64,000 nucleotides of DNA from CAIMUS01 sp963708455 (GCA_963708455.1 CAVPSQ010000010.1:868001-932000); one strand, 5' to 3'. Numbered from the stretch's first letter, positions 9,406 to 19,241 are shown. The notes: generated from the letters alone by a model not told the origin. Translations and numbers: made by a program.

Positions 9406-10536
9406 TCATACCACAACTGCACCTGCGCCAGCTTTGAGACCAGCGAGGCGCGACAGCAGCAATTCGCGGCACGCAGCGGTTACCTGTTCTACAGTAATAC
9501 GCCGCAGACACTCCATATTCTGTTCCTTGCATTCCACCAGCATGCAGCCAGCACAGTCGATCTGGGTGCGCAACACGCGGTGTCTGGGACCATAGGGGTC
9601 CCATTTACCTGGTTCGTCGCGCGCTGAAAAGATAGCTACACAAGGCGTCTGAACCGCCGTAGCCAGATGCATGGTGCCGGTGTCGTTGCCCAGATACAGC
9701 ACACAGCGTTTGAGGGCAACGGCGGCAGGGCGGATTCCCAGTGCACCGGCGGCAACATAGCCTCTACCCCACTGATTGATCATTCGTTGTCCTATTGCGC
9801 TATCCTCAGGCCCTCCGAATACGACGGGCCATAAATCGTACTCGTCAATCAACCGGCGCACGACAGCGATAAAACGCTCAGAAAACCAGACCTTGGCCGG
9901 CATCTTCGAGCCGGGTCCTATACCTAACCAGAGACGGCCTCCATCGGGCGGCAATTCTTTGAGCCAAACCATGACTTTTTTTTCATCCTGCTCATTGAGG
10001 CTGAGATCCATCTTGCCCGAACCGGGTGGTGGCACGGGAATTCCATCGGCAGCAAGCCGGCCCAGCAGTTGATCGGCCACAGGAGGAACCGCGTGAGCCG
10101 ATGATGACAGGGACTCATCCGGCCCTGCTCGCAGTGCTCGCATGCCGATAAAATGACGAATACCGGCCAGCTCGAAGAACCGACGGTCACGCTCGACCCG
10201 TGGATATCTCTTCTCAGTAGGCGCCAGATAAACCAGCGTGTCGAAATGACGCCGCCTGAGCCTGACAGCCAGGCTCAGATAGTTAAATGATTTCAGCAGC
10301 TTGTCCAAGAGCCAGGAATCGCTGGTTGGATAGCTGATGAAATCATCAATAACGCCTATATCCTGAACCACATCCTGCGTCAGAACATAGGATTTGCCGT
10401 GATAACGACTGCACAAGAGCGTGCTATGCGCCTCGGGGAAGTGCTCACGAATCGCCCAGAAGGCGGGCAAAGCTACCAGCGTATCGCCCAGGGAGCCGAT
10501 CCTGAAGATAAGAATATTTCGAGGGTAAACAGGCAT
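9406..10536 (-). CDS. glycosyltransferase family 9 (heptosyltransferase-like)
   Basis: GT9 enzyme, expected to add heptose (or a related sugar) from ADP-heptose to the LPS core at the inner membrane. The N-terminus reads ILIFRIGSLGDTLVALPAFWAI, the GT9 signature with the GDxL acceptor loop. The C-terminal domain has LGIGPGSKMPAKVW and LGNDTGTMHLATAVQTP, the D-x-G-x-x-H nucleotide site. A Cys-rich tail (CAGCMLVEC with CLRRI) is typical of the family. Context between gmhA and hldE supports heptose, but the exact linkage is unknown. Confidence 0.88.
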   Translation of the reverse strand: MPVYPRNILIFRIGSLGDTLVALPAFWAIREHFPEAHSTLLCSRYHGKSYVLTQDVVQDIGVIDDFISYPTSDSWLLDKLLKSFNYLSLAVRLRRRHFDTLVYLAPTEKRYPRVERDRRFFELAGIRHFIGMRALRAGPDESLSSSAHAVPPVADQLLGRLAADGIPVPPPGSGKMDLSLNEQDEKKVMVWLKELPPDGGRLWLGIGPGSKMPAKVWFSERFIAVVRRLIDEYDLWPVVFGGPEDSAIGQRMINQWGRGYVAAGALGIRPAAVALKRCVLYLGNDTGTMHLATAVQTPCVAIFSARDEPGKWDPYGPRHRVLRTQIDCAGCMLVECKEQNMECLRRITVEQVTAACRELLLSRLAGLKAGAGAVVV

Positions 10537-10543
10537 AGGAACT

Positions 10544-11128
10544 CTATTTATCGATCAAAGCGGCCTCAATCCATTCGCACAGGGTGTGTCCGATGAAGAT
10601 ATGCGCCTCTTGAATTCGGGGCGTATTGGAGGAGGGAACCCTCAAACATATGTCCACCAAATCCCGTAATTTACCACCCGATTCTCCTGTCATTCCTATA
10701 GTGTAGGCGCCTATTTCCCGGGCTGCCTGTATGCCGGCGATCACGTTGTCGCTGTTGCCCGAGGTGGAAATACCTACCACGATATCCTGCGGTTGACACA
10801 ATGCCTGTATCTGACGGGCGAAGACAGTAGCGAAGGAGTAGTCGTTCGCCACTGCGGTGAGTATAGAAGTGTCGGTCGTTAGAGCGATGGAGGGCAATGC
10901 CCTACGTTCCTTAGCGAATCGGCCTACCAGTTCGGCAGCCAAGTGCTGGCAGTCGGCGGCGCTGCCGCCGTTACCCATCCAGAGGATTTTGCCATTTTGT
11001 CGTAGACTATCAGTCATACGTTCACAGATGAGATTCATCTGAGGAATAAGATCCTTTAAATGAACCATAATTGTATTATGCTCGTCGAGACGGGACTCAG
11101 TAAAAATAAAAAATTTGTCTTTCCTCAT
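10544..11128 (-). CDS. gmhA: sedoheptulose 7-phosphate isomerase (GmhA/DiaA-like SIS protein)
   Basis: SIS-domain isomerase for the first step of heptose synthesis. WMGNGGSAADCQHLAAELVGRF and GISTSGNSDNVIAGIQAAREIG are the two phosphosugar-binding motifs, and IQEAHIFIGHTLCEWIE is the C-terminal helix. The ATG at 11128 is preceded by GAGGTG at good spacing and gives 194 residues. DiaA, a DnaA regulator with the same fold, is the alternative, but the neighbouring hldE and hldD favour GmhA. Base composition drops sharply just upstream of this gene. Confidence 0.88.
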   Translation of the reverse strand: MRKDKFFIFTESRLDEHNTIMVHLKDLIPQMNLICERMTDSLRQNGKILWMGNGGSAADCQHLAAELVGRFAKERRALPSIALTTDTSILTAVANDYSFATVFARQIQALCQPQDIVVGISTSGNSDNVIAGIQAAREIGAYTIGMTGESGGKLRDLVDICLRVPSSNTPRIQEAHIFIGHTLCEWIEAALIDK

Positions 11129-11227
11129 CAGTCAACACCTCTACAGTTTCTGATCATTGTCAAAATCCTCTATGCGACTCTTCGAAGGATGATTAAATAT
11201 CTTTTTCAAATTCAAACTCTTATCCCA

Positions 11228-12524
11228 TTAAGTTGGCTTATATGAGAGGATGGAGTAATTAGCCTCTCTGCCCACTGGATCAAACATTCTCAACCAGGGG
11301 CTGTTCATAAGCAGAATAACACCAAGCAAATAATAATATAAATAGGCAGTTAAACCGGTATTCAAGTAAAATGTGTTTTCCAGTACAGCAACTGACAATA
11401 AACCTATCATAACCGCCATAATTCTTTCTCCTAAATCACCAAATTTCTGCCTAAACATAGATGATTTAATCAATCGGTATAATAGATAAAAAGCAATCAC
11501 GTGAATACATAGATATACAAATAAAGCAATCAATCCATAGCTCACCCATATACCTAATATGACATTATGAAGCGCACTAATTTCATCCGAACCAAACAAT
11601 ATAGAATTATCTGAATAAGTAATAATATTTATTCCTTCTGTCCACAATTTAGTTCGACCTGAGGTTAGTTCTTCTCCTTCTTCTCGAGTTAATTGAATAT
11701 CAGCTATATGACCTGTTATCATTAATAACAATAATGAACTTACGATGGGAATTACAATAAACATATTCTTTCGATAAAAAAACAAAAAAGTTAAAATTAA
11801 TCCAAAGATAAGGTCCTCTTGAAAAAGTAATAAACATTGTAAAAAAAGAACTAATAAATAAAAGAATTTCGAGAGCCACAAAAAAAATTTTTTTACCCTG
11901 TACATAACAGGGAACAGCATTACTAAGAAAAATTAAATAAAGAGGTATCAAATAATTAGAACCGACCCCAGTCTCAACTGTTGCTCCAAATAGCAAACGC
12001 TCCATTTGGAATAAATTAAAATTTATCAGATCCCATCCTCGTGTTATAAATAAGTAAATCAAAGAAAAAAAGATGACTAAATATATTGCTCCCATTATTA
12101 ATTTGAAATTTTTGGCGACAAAAATCGTACAAGCAATTGAAATAAATATCTCATTGATATATCTAATTACTGTGCCGATATTAAAAATAATTGTTTGTGG
12201 ATTACGTATTGTAGAAAATGCAATTAAAAATATGAAAAAAATAATAAAACTAATCATTATCAAATTCAATTTTGTTTTGATATAACTGAAGTATCGTGGT
12301 AAGAATAATATTCCTATAAGAAAAATAAATATGTTGATATTTTTAGACAATGAATTTTTGAAAGAACTTTCTAGTACTTCGTAATATATTTCCTTTCCAA
12401 CCAATCCTCTAGAGTAAAAAAACCAATCAGTATAAAGGCCTGTAATATAACTGTTCGAAAAAAACATTATCAACAACAATCCTGCAATAAACACACTGAT
12501 TTTATGTATTAGTGAATGCAACAT
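11228..12524 (-). pseudogene. O-antigen ligase/polymerase (Wzy/WaaL-like), one frameshift
   Basis: An AT-rich integral membrane protein with about ten hydrophobic segments. The N-terminal reading covers 12524 to about 11805 and ends its good part at FITFSRGPYL. The C-terminal reading covers about 11805-11228 and resumes as GLILTFLFFYRKN. Together they make a protein of about 430 residues with the family's SRG motif and the long loop containing SGRTKLW. The frames join if one A is removed from the AAA run at 11804-11806 (T on the coding strand). Either the read has one extra base or the gene is recently broken. Confidence 0.75.
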
Positions 12525-12575
12525 GAATTAACTCTCTGGTAAACTTTTGGTGCTAGTTTTCTGAGTTGAAGAAGC

Positions 12576-12720
12576 TTAATCGTTCAGTCCCCTCTTCCCC
12601 TGTTAAGGAGGAGATGGCAAGGGTGATGGGGTAAGTCGTTGAAATCACCGCCCTCCCCCCCACCTCCCCCCCACCTCCCCAACCCCTCTCCCGCAAGCGA
12701 GCGAGGGGAGTAAACGGTTA
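12576..12720. repeat. C-rich low-complexity intergenic repeat (G4-prone on the minus strand)
   Basis: Spacer between the ligase-like gene and the tylF-like gene. It holds CCCTCTTCCCC, then repeated CCTCCCCCCCA units near 12649-12680, and a small hairpin CTCCCGCAAGCGAGCGAGGGGAG near 12690-12710 written here only by position. On the minus strand, which is the transcribed one, it gives four G-runs of 3-7, a G-quadruplex pattern. No coding frame is seen. Confidence 0.5.
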
Positions 12721-12721
12721 C

Positions 12722-13522
12722 TTATTGTTTTACTACAAGTATAGAACCACTTTTATCTGGCATCGGTATTGGTAATTCACTCTTTGTCAAAAAAAAATCA
12801 TCTACTGCCTTTCTTGCACCAGGCCATGCATTATAGTCATGAACAACTATTAGACCCCTTGTACTCATACGTGGATAAAAGAATTTTAATCCTTCCAAGG
12901 TTGGTTCATATAGATCTGCATCCAAATGGACAAAAGCGAACATCAATTGATTAAAATTTTCAGGGATGCTTTCTGGAAAGTAGCCTTTGTAATATAAAAC
13001 ATTACTGTTCTTTTGAGATATAAAATTTTTTACACGATCTAATGATGTATCTGCAAAATGTGACTCTGATATAGAGAAATTAGTGTTTTCTTTTTCCGCA
13101 GCGACACCTCTATCTGTAAAACCTTCAAAAGTATCAAATAAATGAAGCTTTCGTTCAGGTGTATAGTAATGAATTAATTTTGCAGTATGCCCTTTATATA
13201 TTCCAAGTTCCGCAATATCACCTACAATATTTTTTTCTGTTATTGTTCGAAGCAGAAGAATCAACATATCTCGCCTTGTATTATCCCATGGTTCCAAGTT
13301 ACATATCTCTCTGTTTTTGTAGTCGTTTTTAGGATAGAATCCGCCTGTTAAACTTCTAAAATCATCACTATGCCATAAAGATTTTGGGTTAATATCCATT
13401 TGCCCCTGCATAAAGAAAGACGTATTCTGAAATAGTGAACACATTTGTTGTTGCACTCTCTTGATTGCAAAGGGGAAATATTTTTTAGGATTAAGAACTA
13501 ACTTTGCTATTTTTTGAATCAT
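12722..13522 (-). CDS. TylF/MycF-like sugar O-methyltransferase
   Basis: A 266-residue class I SAM-dependent methyltransferase of the macrocin O-methyltransferase type. The motif I region is GDIAELGIYKGHTAKLI, acidic loop LHLFDTFEGFTDRG follows, and FVHLDADLYEPTLEGLKFFYPRM with VVHDYNAWPGARKAVDDFF supplies the metal-binding Asp pair and the C-terminal signature. Such proteins in O-antigen loci methylate hydroxyls on surface sugars. It is AT-rich compared with the chromosome, suggesting transfer with the locus. An ISL3-family element is inserted just upstream of its start. Confidence 0.85.
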   Translation of the reverse strand: MIQKIAKLVLNPKKYFPFAIKRVQQQMCSLFQNTSFFMQGQMDINPKSLWHSDDFRSLTGGFYPKNDYKNREICNLEPWDNTRRDMLILLLRTITEKNIVGDIAELGIYKGHTAKLIHYYTPERKLHLFDTFEGFTDRGVAAEKENTNFSISESHFADTSLDRVKNFISQKNSNVLYYKGYFPESIPENFNQLMFAFVHLDADLYEPTLEGLKFFYPRMSTRGLIVVHDYNAWPGARKAVDDFFLTKSELPIPMPDKSGSILVVKQ

Positions 13523-13554
13523 TCTTTGCTCCGTACATGTGTAAACAAGTGATT

Positions 13555-14940
13555 GGCTCTCTGGTAATTCGCGTTGCTGGTTACCAGCTTTATGCTATTG
13601 ATAATTAAGCATATTTTTCATAGCCTGTCAGATCGATAAAGAGGTGCTGAAACAAATGACCCACATTGAAAATCCCATAGCAACGTCTTTTGAGCACCTT
13701 GATCTTATTATTTAACCCTTCGACAAATCCACTGTTCTTTCGAGCCACAAAATAATTCGTAATCTCATCCAGCCGTTTGTCTAACGTTGACAAGAAACTA
13801 TCAAAACAGTTTAACTTACTCTCCTGGACCAACTGCTTCCATGCCCGTAAGTGTCGCTTCGCTTCCGCTTTAGTCAGGGGGAGTTCAAAAATACTCGTTA
13901 ACGTATAGCAAAAGACATAGGCTGACCCTAACAGCGGGGTATGCTTGAACAAACGGCTGAGGACTTCTAACTCTTCTGGCTTTAACTCCGCCGGATTTTT
14001 ACGGAGCAGCCACATTACCCCCTTGAATTCTTTATAATCCGCTTCAGGAATCTCTTTCTTTAAGCGTTTTAATTCTTTCGTGCGCAGCTTGTCCAACCCT
14101 TTCCGATACAGCTTAGCTACATGAAAACGATCCACTACCACCTGTACCTTTTTGCCTAAAACCGCTTTCACCGCGTTAATATAACCCTTGTACATATCGC
14201 TACAAACCACTCGAATCGTTTTACGTAACTTCTTGGGAATACTAGAAAAAAATTTCTTTACCGTCGCTTTCTCCCGACCTTCCAACACTGCCAACACCCG
14301 AATGACCCCCGTCGCTAACCGGGTCGTTACAATCGTGAAAAAATCCTGATGTCCTTTCTTACAGGCGATTTCATCTATCCCCACTTGTTCTAATTCCTTG
14401 AACTCATTCCACTCAACTTTATTACTCACCCGCCGGTCTATTATCCCTTGCATCGCTTCATAGCCCAACCCCTCCTTAATACTGATATCCGCTACCGTAC
14501 TATTCACTAAACTGAGTAAGACATGCGTTTCATAGGCCTTCGTATGGGGACTGCGCGCATCATACCACAATACCGTCTGGGTCGTCGTTGGGTGATCTCC
14601 GCAATAACGACATTGATATCTTTTAGGCTTAATCCGAATATACGTCGGCTTCCCTAAAATGGGTAAATGACGCAGCGTAATCTCCCTCCCACAGCCATAA
14701 GCAGCCGTGATTTTCTGGCCACAGCAACGACAATGAGTACCTTCTAATGTACTCTTCACTGTGATAATAATTTCATTATTTTTGGTGAAGTCTACACGTT
14801 CAATTTTGACATCGTCGATGTCTAATGGAATTTCAAAACGGTCCATAAGCATTTCATTACCTCTTGACTTGAATCTGCACCGTAGGTCATAACTTGTTGT
14901 TTATATTATAATTGATTACCCCGCAAGATACCAGAGAGCC
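13555..14940. mobile_element. ISL3-family insertion sequence
   Basis: A 1386-bp element. The ends are imperfect inverted repeats: GGCTCTCTGGTAATTCGCG at the left and, reading inward, GGCTCTCTGGTATCTTGCGG at the right, matching at the first 12 positions. One transposase fills it. ISL3 elements normally leave an 8-bp duplication; the flanks here (AAGTGATT and TATTTTTT) do not match, so the insertion is old or one flank has rearranged. Confidence 0.85.
13605..14852 (-). CDS. ISL3-family transposase
   Basis: A 415-residue DDE transposase. The N-terminal zinc-binding part has CRCCGQKI and CRYCGDHPTTTQTV, typical of the ISL3 finger. The catalytic core shows VGIDEIACKKGHQDFFTIV (first Asp), VVCSDMYKGYINAV (second Asp) with DRFHVAKLYRKG following, and ARKNSGFVEGLNNKIKVLKRRCYG with the catalytic Glu near the C-terminus. 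The frame is complete, so the element may still be mobile. Confidence 0.92.
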   Translation of the reverse strand: MLMDRFEIPLDIDDVKIERVDFTKNNEIIITVKSTLEGTHCRCCGQKITAAYGCGREITLRHLPILGKPTYIRIKPKRYQCRYCGDHPTTTQTVLWYDARSPHTKAYETHVLLSLVNSTVADISIKEGLGYEAMQGIIDRRVSNKVEWNEFKELEQVGIDEIACKKGHQDFFTIVTTRLATGVIRVLAVLEGREKATVKKFFSSIPKKLRKTIRVVCSDMYKGYINAVKAVLGKKVQVVVDRFHVAKLYRKGLDKLRTKELKRLKKEIPEADYKEFKGVMWLLRKNPAELKPEELEVLSRLFKHTPLLGSAYVFCYTLTSIFELPLTKAEAKRHLRAWKQLVQESKLNCFDSFLSTLDKRLDEITNYFVARKNSGFVEGLNNKIKVLKRRCYGIFNVGHLFQHLFIDLTGYEKYA

Positions 14941-14956
14941 TATTTTTTAGTTTCTT

Positions 14957-15089
14957 ATAATGTTTCAGTAATTCCCGGCCTCTTGATTTATAAGGATTTT
15001 TTCTGTACCAATAAGATATTACATGTTTAAAAAATATCTTTTAAAATTATGTCTTTGAAAAAATTGACCGGGAATTGCTGATAATGTTT
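14957..15089. mobile_element. 115-bp MITE with 9-bp target duplication
   Basis: A non-coding element at 14966-15080 with terminal inverted repeats: CAGTAATTCCCGG at the left and CCGGGAATTGCTG at the right (12 of 13 matching). It is flanked on both sides by the same 9 bases, ATAATGTTT (14957-14965 and 15081-15089). It sits directly at the 3' end of the GT2 gene. No transposase is present, so it would depend on an enzyme encoded elsewhere. Confidence 0.75.
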
Positions 15090-15090
15090 A

Positions 15091-16041
15091 TTATCTACCT
15101 AAAATAACAAGCCTTATCTTTTTATAACCATTTTCACCAATCAAAAATTTCATTATTTTAATAATAATTGTTTTAGTATTTCTTATTATACCCTTATAGT
15201 AAATTACTTGTAAAAAAACTCTAGACCCTAAAAAATACCTTTTGTACTTACTCAAATCAGCAAAAACAGGATTTTTCCAAACAATGTCCGAAAAAGCGCT
15301 TGTAGCTACAGACGTATATGGAAAAAATTGCTGATATGTAGGGAGATTTAGAGTAGTTCGTATTTTCTTAATACTCGAAGAGGAGGAAAATTCTCTATTT
15401 CGATGAACCGAAACGGAATTTAATGTTTTTAGCTTTCCTATAAAAGCCAATGCAGCAACTAATAACCAATCGCCACCCATTGTATTACGCATTTTAATTC
15501 TAAGTAATTGCTCTTTTCTAGTAACGCCTAACAGAATAGAATTATCACTAACTTCTGCATAATGGGCTAAGATTCTATTTATTGCTTTAGGTTGGTTTAG
15601 GTTCATTGGCCTACATTGATGAAGAAATTTATCACCATGATAATACTTTCCAATCCCAGCAACCAAAACTAACATTGGATCAGAATTCAATTCAGTTACA
15701 CAAGCACTGATGTAAGAAGGATCTATCCAATCGTCATCGCATAGCCACATAAAAAAATCACCTTTTGATTCTAACAATACTTTGACAAAATTGTTTGTAG
15801 GACCTATATTATAAAGTTGCCGAATATATCTAACCCGATTGTCTTTTCTACAAGCTTCTTGACATATCATCATTGTTTCATCAGTGGATGCATTATCAGA
15901 AATAATTAACTCAATGTTAGGATAATCTTGATTCAGAGCAGATTCTATAGCACCTTTTAGCAAAAAATCCCTGTTATAAGTAGGTAACCCAATACTTACC
16001 AAGGGAAGGGGTAATTTTTTACTTTCAAATTTTATTGACAT
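15091..16041 (-). CDS. glycosyltransferase family 2
   Basis: A 316-residue GT-A enzyme. The N-terminus VSIGLPTYNRDFLLKGAIES and IISDNASTDETM bind the nucleotide; FFMWLCDDDWIDPSYI carries the metal-binding DxD. A hydrophobic or basic C-terminal third without clear motif follows, as in O-antigen glycosyltransferases. It is strongly AT-rich and belongs to the polysaccharide cluster. Sugar and linkage cannot be predicted. Confidence 0.9.
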   Translation of the reverse strand: MSIKFESKKLPLPLVSIGLPTYNRDFLLKGAIESALNQDYPNIELIISDNASTDETMMICQEACRKDNRVRYIRQLYNIGPTNNFVKVLLESKGDFFMWLCDDDWIDPSYISACVTELNSDPMLVLVAGIGKYYHGDKFLHQCRPMNLNQPKAINRILAHYAEVSDNSILLGVTRKEQLLRIKMRNTMGGDWLLVAALAFIGKLKTLNSVSVHRNREFSSSSSIKKIRTTLNLPTYQQFFPYTSVATSAFSDIVWKNPVFADLSKYKRYFLGSRVFLQVIYYKGIIRNTKTIIIKIMKFLIGENGYKKIRLVILGR

Positions 16042-16081
16042 ATAAGCACCTCATTTCAATGATACTATCGATTTTAATAAC

Positions 16082-17591
16082 TTACGATTTGTTTATTACA
16101 TTCTGTAATTTTTTCAACATCCACTCTCTAGTTGTAGTAGTTACAAGAAAGGTTATACCAATAGTCAACAGAAAAACAGTAAGGAGCATAAAAAATATTT
16201 GTAGCTGTATCATAGATTCAATGAATAGCATACGCGCGAGCCCTGCAGTTGAAAATGCAGCTAACAGGGGTAAACCTACATCTTTCCCATACCAACGCCA
16301 CATCTCACCAGGCAGCAATCGCTGGTGCATTACTGGAACAATAAAAAATATACCAAATGCATTTACGATAACCCAAACACTGGCCCCTCCGACAGCACCA
16401 TAATGAGTTGCAAGCAAGATAGTCAAAGGAACCAACAGAAAACTTTCAATACTGAGCACATAAAAAGATAATGTTGTCCAACCATTTGCCAGTTGTAAAG
16501 CCCAGGGAATATGAAGCAGTCCATTCATTGCTGTACCAACAACTAGGATACTGACTAATAGGTGAGTATTATCTACCGTAACAGGATTCTGGGTCCAAAG
16601 CAACAATATTTCATATGAAAAAAAAGATAACGTACAAGCAATAGGTAGTATCAATACCGACATAAGCTGGCTGCCACGGTGATAAAGACGCTTTAGCTCT
16701 TCTTGATTTTCTAAAGATACTAGTTGCGTTAAGCGGGGATAAAGGGACGAAAAAATAGGTCCAATAATTCGAGTAAGACTCATCGCTACTACACTCGCTA
16801 ATATATAATAACCAAACATCTCCAAAGTAAGCAGTCTGCTTAATATAATCTTATCTAACTGAGTAAGCAACAATCCAACCAGTGTGATTCCGCTCATTCC
16901 AGCAGCAAAGCGCCAGATATTGCTTAACAGCTCTTTTTTGGAAAGTCGCTTTAGTCTTGCTCGGCGGCAGGCTATACCATAGGTAATAAGCTACAGTAAT
17001 AGTATTCAATAAACTGATTAGGATTTGCCAGGTAAAGAAAGCCTGAATCGATGGGGAAACCAACCACAAGATCAATACAGCACCAACGCCACGCAACGTT
17101 GCTATAGTGACGGTGATGCCATTAAGCAGTACCTGACGCTGTAGTCCCATCAATCCTCCGGAATAAAAACTGAGGGGCCATTGACAAGCTATTGCTAAAC
17201 CCATGATGGTAACAGCTTGCTGGATGGTGCTGGTGGGTAACTGTCCGGATCGAACCCAGTAATATGCGATAAGAGGAGCTGCAAAGATAATTATTATGCC
17301 GATGAAGAGAGCGACACTCCAATAGATAATCTCCAATGTACGAACCAAATTACGCATATCCTGCGCGCTGTCCGGAAGTACGGACAGTCGTGCCATTTCC
17401 CGGTTCATAGTGGGACTCAACCCCATATCAAGGAGACCGAACATTGCCTGAATAGTTAAGAATATCCCTACCAATCCATATGCTTCAATACCCATGAAAT
17501 GAATATAAAGAGGAACGAAAGCCAGCGACATCAATGCCGTCCACAGATTTCCTGTGAAATTGGCTATGATATTACGTTTGATAATACTCAT
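16082..17591 (-). pseudogene. O-antigen flippase Wzx/polysaccharide export protein, one frameshift
   Basis: A MATE/MOP-superfamily flippase that would move lipid-linked O-units across the inner membrane. The N-terminal reading (17591 to about 16935) begins MSIIKRNIIANFTGNLW and has six or more membrane helices. The C-terminal reading (about 16935-16082) supplies the rest. Removing one base from the six-T run at 16934-16939 (A on the coding strand) restores FQKELLSNIWRFAAGMSG across the junction, giving about 500 residues. The first 70 bases of this gene are duplicated at 19431-19500. Confidence 0.8.
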
Positions 17592-17626
17592 CAGTAAGGC
17601 AAGGCACTATGAAATCTGTCTGTCTA

Positions 17627-17756
17627 TTTTACTTTCGATCAGGCTGATCCGGATAAGCGGAATTGGGTATTCGTGAGTACCGGTGCAGTGGATCAGCCAA
17701 TCGATCTTTTTAAGGACTGTATATCCGATCAAAATCTCATCACCCAACACCAGAGG
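17627..17756 (-). pseudogene. 3' remnant of a retropepsin-like aspartic protease gene
   Basis: Minus-strand translation gives LVLGDEILIGYTVLKKIDW and then LIHCTGTHEYPIP, closely matching the C-terminus of the aspartic protease gene that ends at 19646. The N-terminal two thirds with the DTGA site are absent. It lies directly upstream of wzx, and the same wzx-5'/protease-3' junction recurs near 19431-19700, so one copy arose by duplication. Confidence 0.7.
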
Positions 17757-17767
17757 CTTCCTCAATT

Positions 17768-18208
17768 TCAGCGATGTTTTTTCAGTGCGGCAACGATTTC
17801 AGACATTTCTGCGACCATGCCAAAAGCGATTTCAAGCGTTACGATCAGTTCATCTGTATCCAGGCGGTATTCGTGGGTGATTTGATTACGGATTTCCCTG
17901 ATTTCTTGCCAGCGCAAGGTAGAGGGCAAATACCGGTATCTCTCCAACAAATTCAGGATATCAATCACCGGCAGCGATTCAACGGGTTCGTGCAGCGCAT
18001 CCAGCGCAAACCGCCGGAACAACTGGACGCTCATGACGTCTTGCAGTTTAGCAAAGCGGTAGGCGAATTGATCCAAGGCAGCAATCAAATCTGGATTTCT
18101 CGTGGCAAAGTGACCTACCGTCAGGGGTTGGGGACAGCGCGCCATCGCTTCCTGCAGCGCCAGGAGATGAAGCCCACATTCGTTCAGTAGCTCGTCCAAG
18201 GTTCTCAT
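17768..18208 (-). CDS. hepT: HepT-like HEPN ribonuclease toxin
   Basis: A 146-residue all-helical HEPN protein. REIRNQITHEY contains the R-x4-H-x-Y active motif of HEPN RNases near residue 106. It overlaps the upstream nucleotidyltransferase gene by four bases (ATGA), the standard MntA-HepT layout, in which the nucleotidyltransferase AMPylates the toxin's tyrosine to silence it. The pair sits in a TA-rich spacer inside the O-antigen locus. Confidence 0.85.
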   Translation of the reverse strand: MRTLDELLNECGLHLLALQEAMARCPQPLTVGHFATRNPDLIAALDQFAYRFAKLQDVMSVQLFRRFALDALHEPVESLPVIDILNLLERYRYLPSTLRWQEIREIRNQITHEYRLDTDELIVTLEIAFGMVAEMSEIVAALKKHR

Positions 18209-18492
18209 ACGGGTTCTCCATGCAGTTTAGCCTGGTTCTGAATCGAAGAAGGTGCTTTATTTTCCACCACCACATCGATCTTCTGGTCGCCCAGGCGACG
18301 ACGCAGTTCCACACACAAGCGCAGCCGTCGGGGAACGGCTTCCGACGGAGACCAGTCTCCCGGAATAAAGAGATCGATGTCGCCACCCCGCGCCGTGTCG
18401 TCCAGCCGCGATCCAAACAGCCACGGCACCACCCCGAAATGGCGCATGACTGCCTCCCGAATGATGTCCCTTTGCTGTTCGGTTAAACGCAT
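18205..18492 (-). CDS. mntA: MntA-like nucleotidyltransferase antitoxin
   Basis: A 95-residue minimal nucleotidyltransferase. VVPWLFGSRLDDTARGGDIDLFI has the GSx(n)GGDIDLFI signature with both metal-binding aspartates, and KIDVVVE supplies the third. In MntA-HepT modules this enzyme inactivates the HEPN toxin by adding AMP. It is translationally coupled to hepT. Confidence 0.85.
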   Translation of the reverse strand: MRLTEQQRDIIREAVMRHFGVVPWLFGSRLDDTARGGDIDLFIPGDWSPSEAVPRRLRLCVELRRRLGDQKIDVVVENKAPSSIQNQAKLHGEPV

Positions 18493-18603
18493 TTCCGGTT
18501 CTTGTCGTGGCAGTTCAATGGCTTATCCTGGCGAGTAAGCTGCGCACAGCTTCAATATCCTAGCCATGAACCACACCTGTTCTCTCAGTCATTAATCGTT
18601 CAC

Positions 18604-18807
18604 TCAATGATCCAATGTATGGGAGTATTGTGTGGCCTGGGCGCTCAATGTTTCGATGTCCAGCTCCGGCAGGCCAGTTTTGCGCCATTCGGTGTAATCG
18701 AATCGATCACGAGTCAGAGCCGCGACAAACCGTTCGGCCTCCACGGTACCCAAGGCTTGAATGAGGGCACGCATCCCCGCTTCCCGAATCTCAGCTTCAG
18801 TCTTCAT
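18604..18807 (-). CDS. small protein paired with PIN toxin (putative antitoxin)
   Basis: A 67-residue acidic protein (MKTEAEIREAGMRALIQALG, then VEAERFVAALTRDRFDYTEWR). Its ATG overlaps the last 11 bases of the PIN gene. A paralogue with the same RFDYTEWR motif and the same overlap with a PIN gene lies at 26614-26820. The repeated association points to an antitoxin, here encoded downstream of the toxin. No DNA-binding fold is recognisable. Confidence 0.6.
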   Translation of the reverse strand: MKTEAEIREAGMRALIQALGTVEAERFVAALTRDRFDYTEWRKTGLPELDIETLSAQATQYSHTLDH

Positions 18808-19241
18808 ACCAGTGTTCTACTTTGGTGAGTACATCGCCGGGCGGCAATGCCGCAATGTCTGGATGACCTTGTAGTTTACGTAGCAGAGTATCGTCGGTTG
18901 TGACGAAGAGATCGGAACCGGCCACGATCGCACAGGCCACATGCAGAGCGTCGAAAGGCTTAATGCCCAGCAACATCAGCGAGCGCACTTTGTCTAGCCA
19001 GTTCGGTTTCGCCGACCCGCACCTCAGCCAGATTCCGCCAGAGCAGGATCGAAGCGGCGCGTTCGGGAAAGGGATTATGCTTGTTTTCAAAATCCAGCAC
19101 GTAAGACCACACCAGCCCCACTTTTCTCTGACGGACCCGTTCCTGTAACTCCAGCTTGGCTTCGGTTTCAAAGCGGGTGCGCGTCTGGCTTTGATCGTCG
19201 AAAGGGCGGTTGAAGCAGCAGGTGTCCAGATGAATCAGCAT
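18797..19241 (-). pseudogene. PIN-domain ribonuclease toxin, one frameshift
   Basis: VapC-like nuclease. The N-terminal frame has LIHLDTCCFNRPFDDQSQ, with the first catalytic Asp, and a helical middle. The C-terminal frame has GIKPFDALHVACAIVAGSD with the second Asp and LFVTTDDTLLRKL. The two join as TELADKVRSLMLLGIKPFDA if one base is removed near 18995. The closest relative in the window is the PIN gene at 26810-27260. Confidence 0.75.

Noticed and set aside
12531..12544. Match to the ISL3-element end (CTCTCTGGTAA) as a second insertion
   Set aside because: Only about 11 bases match, with no element or transposase attached; could be a solo end or chance.
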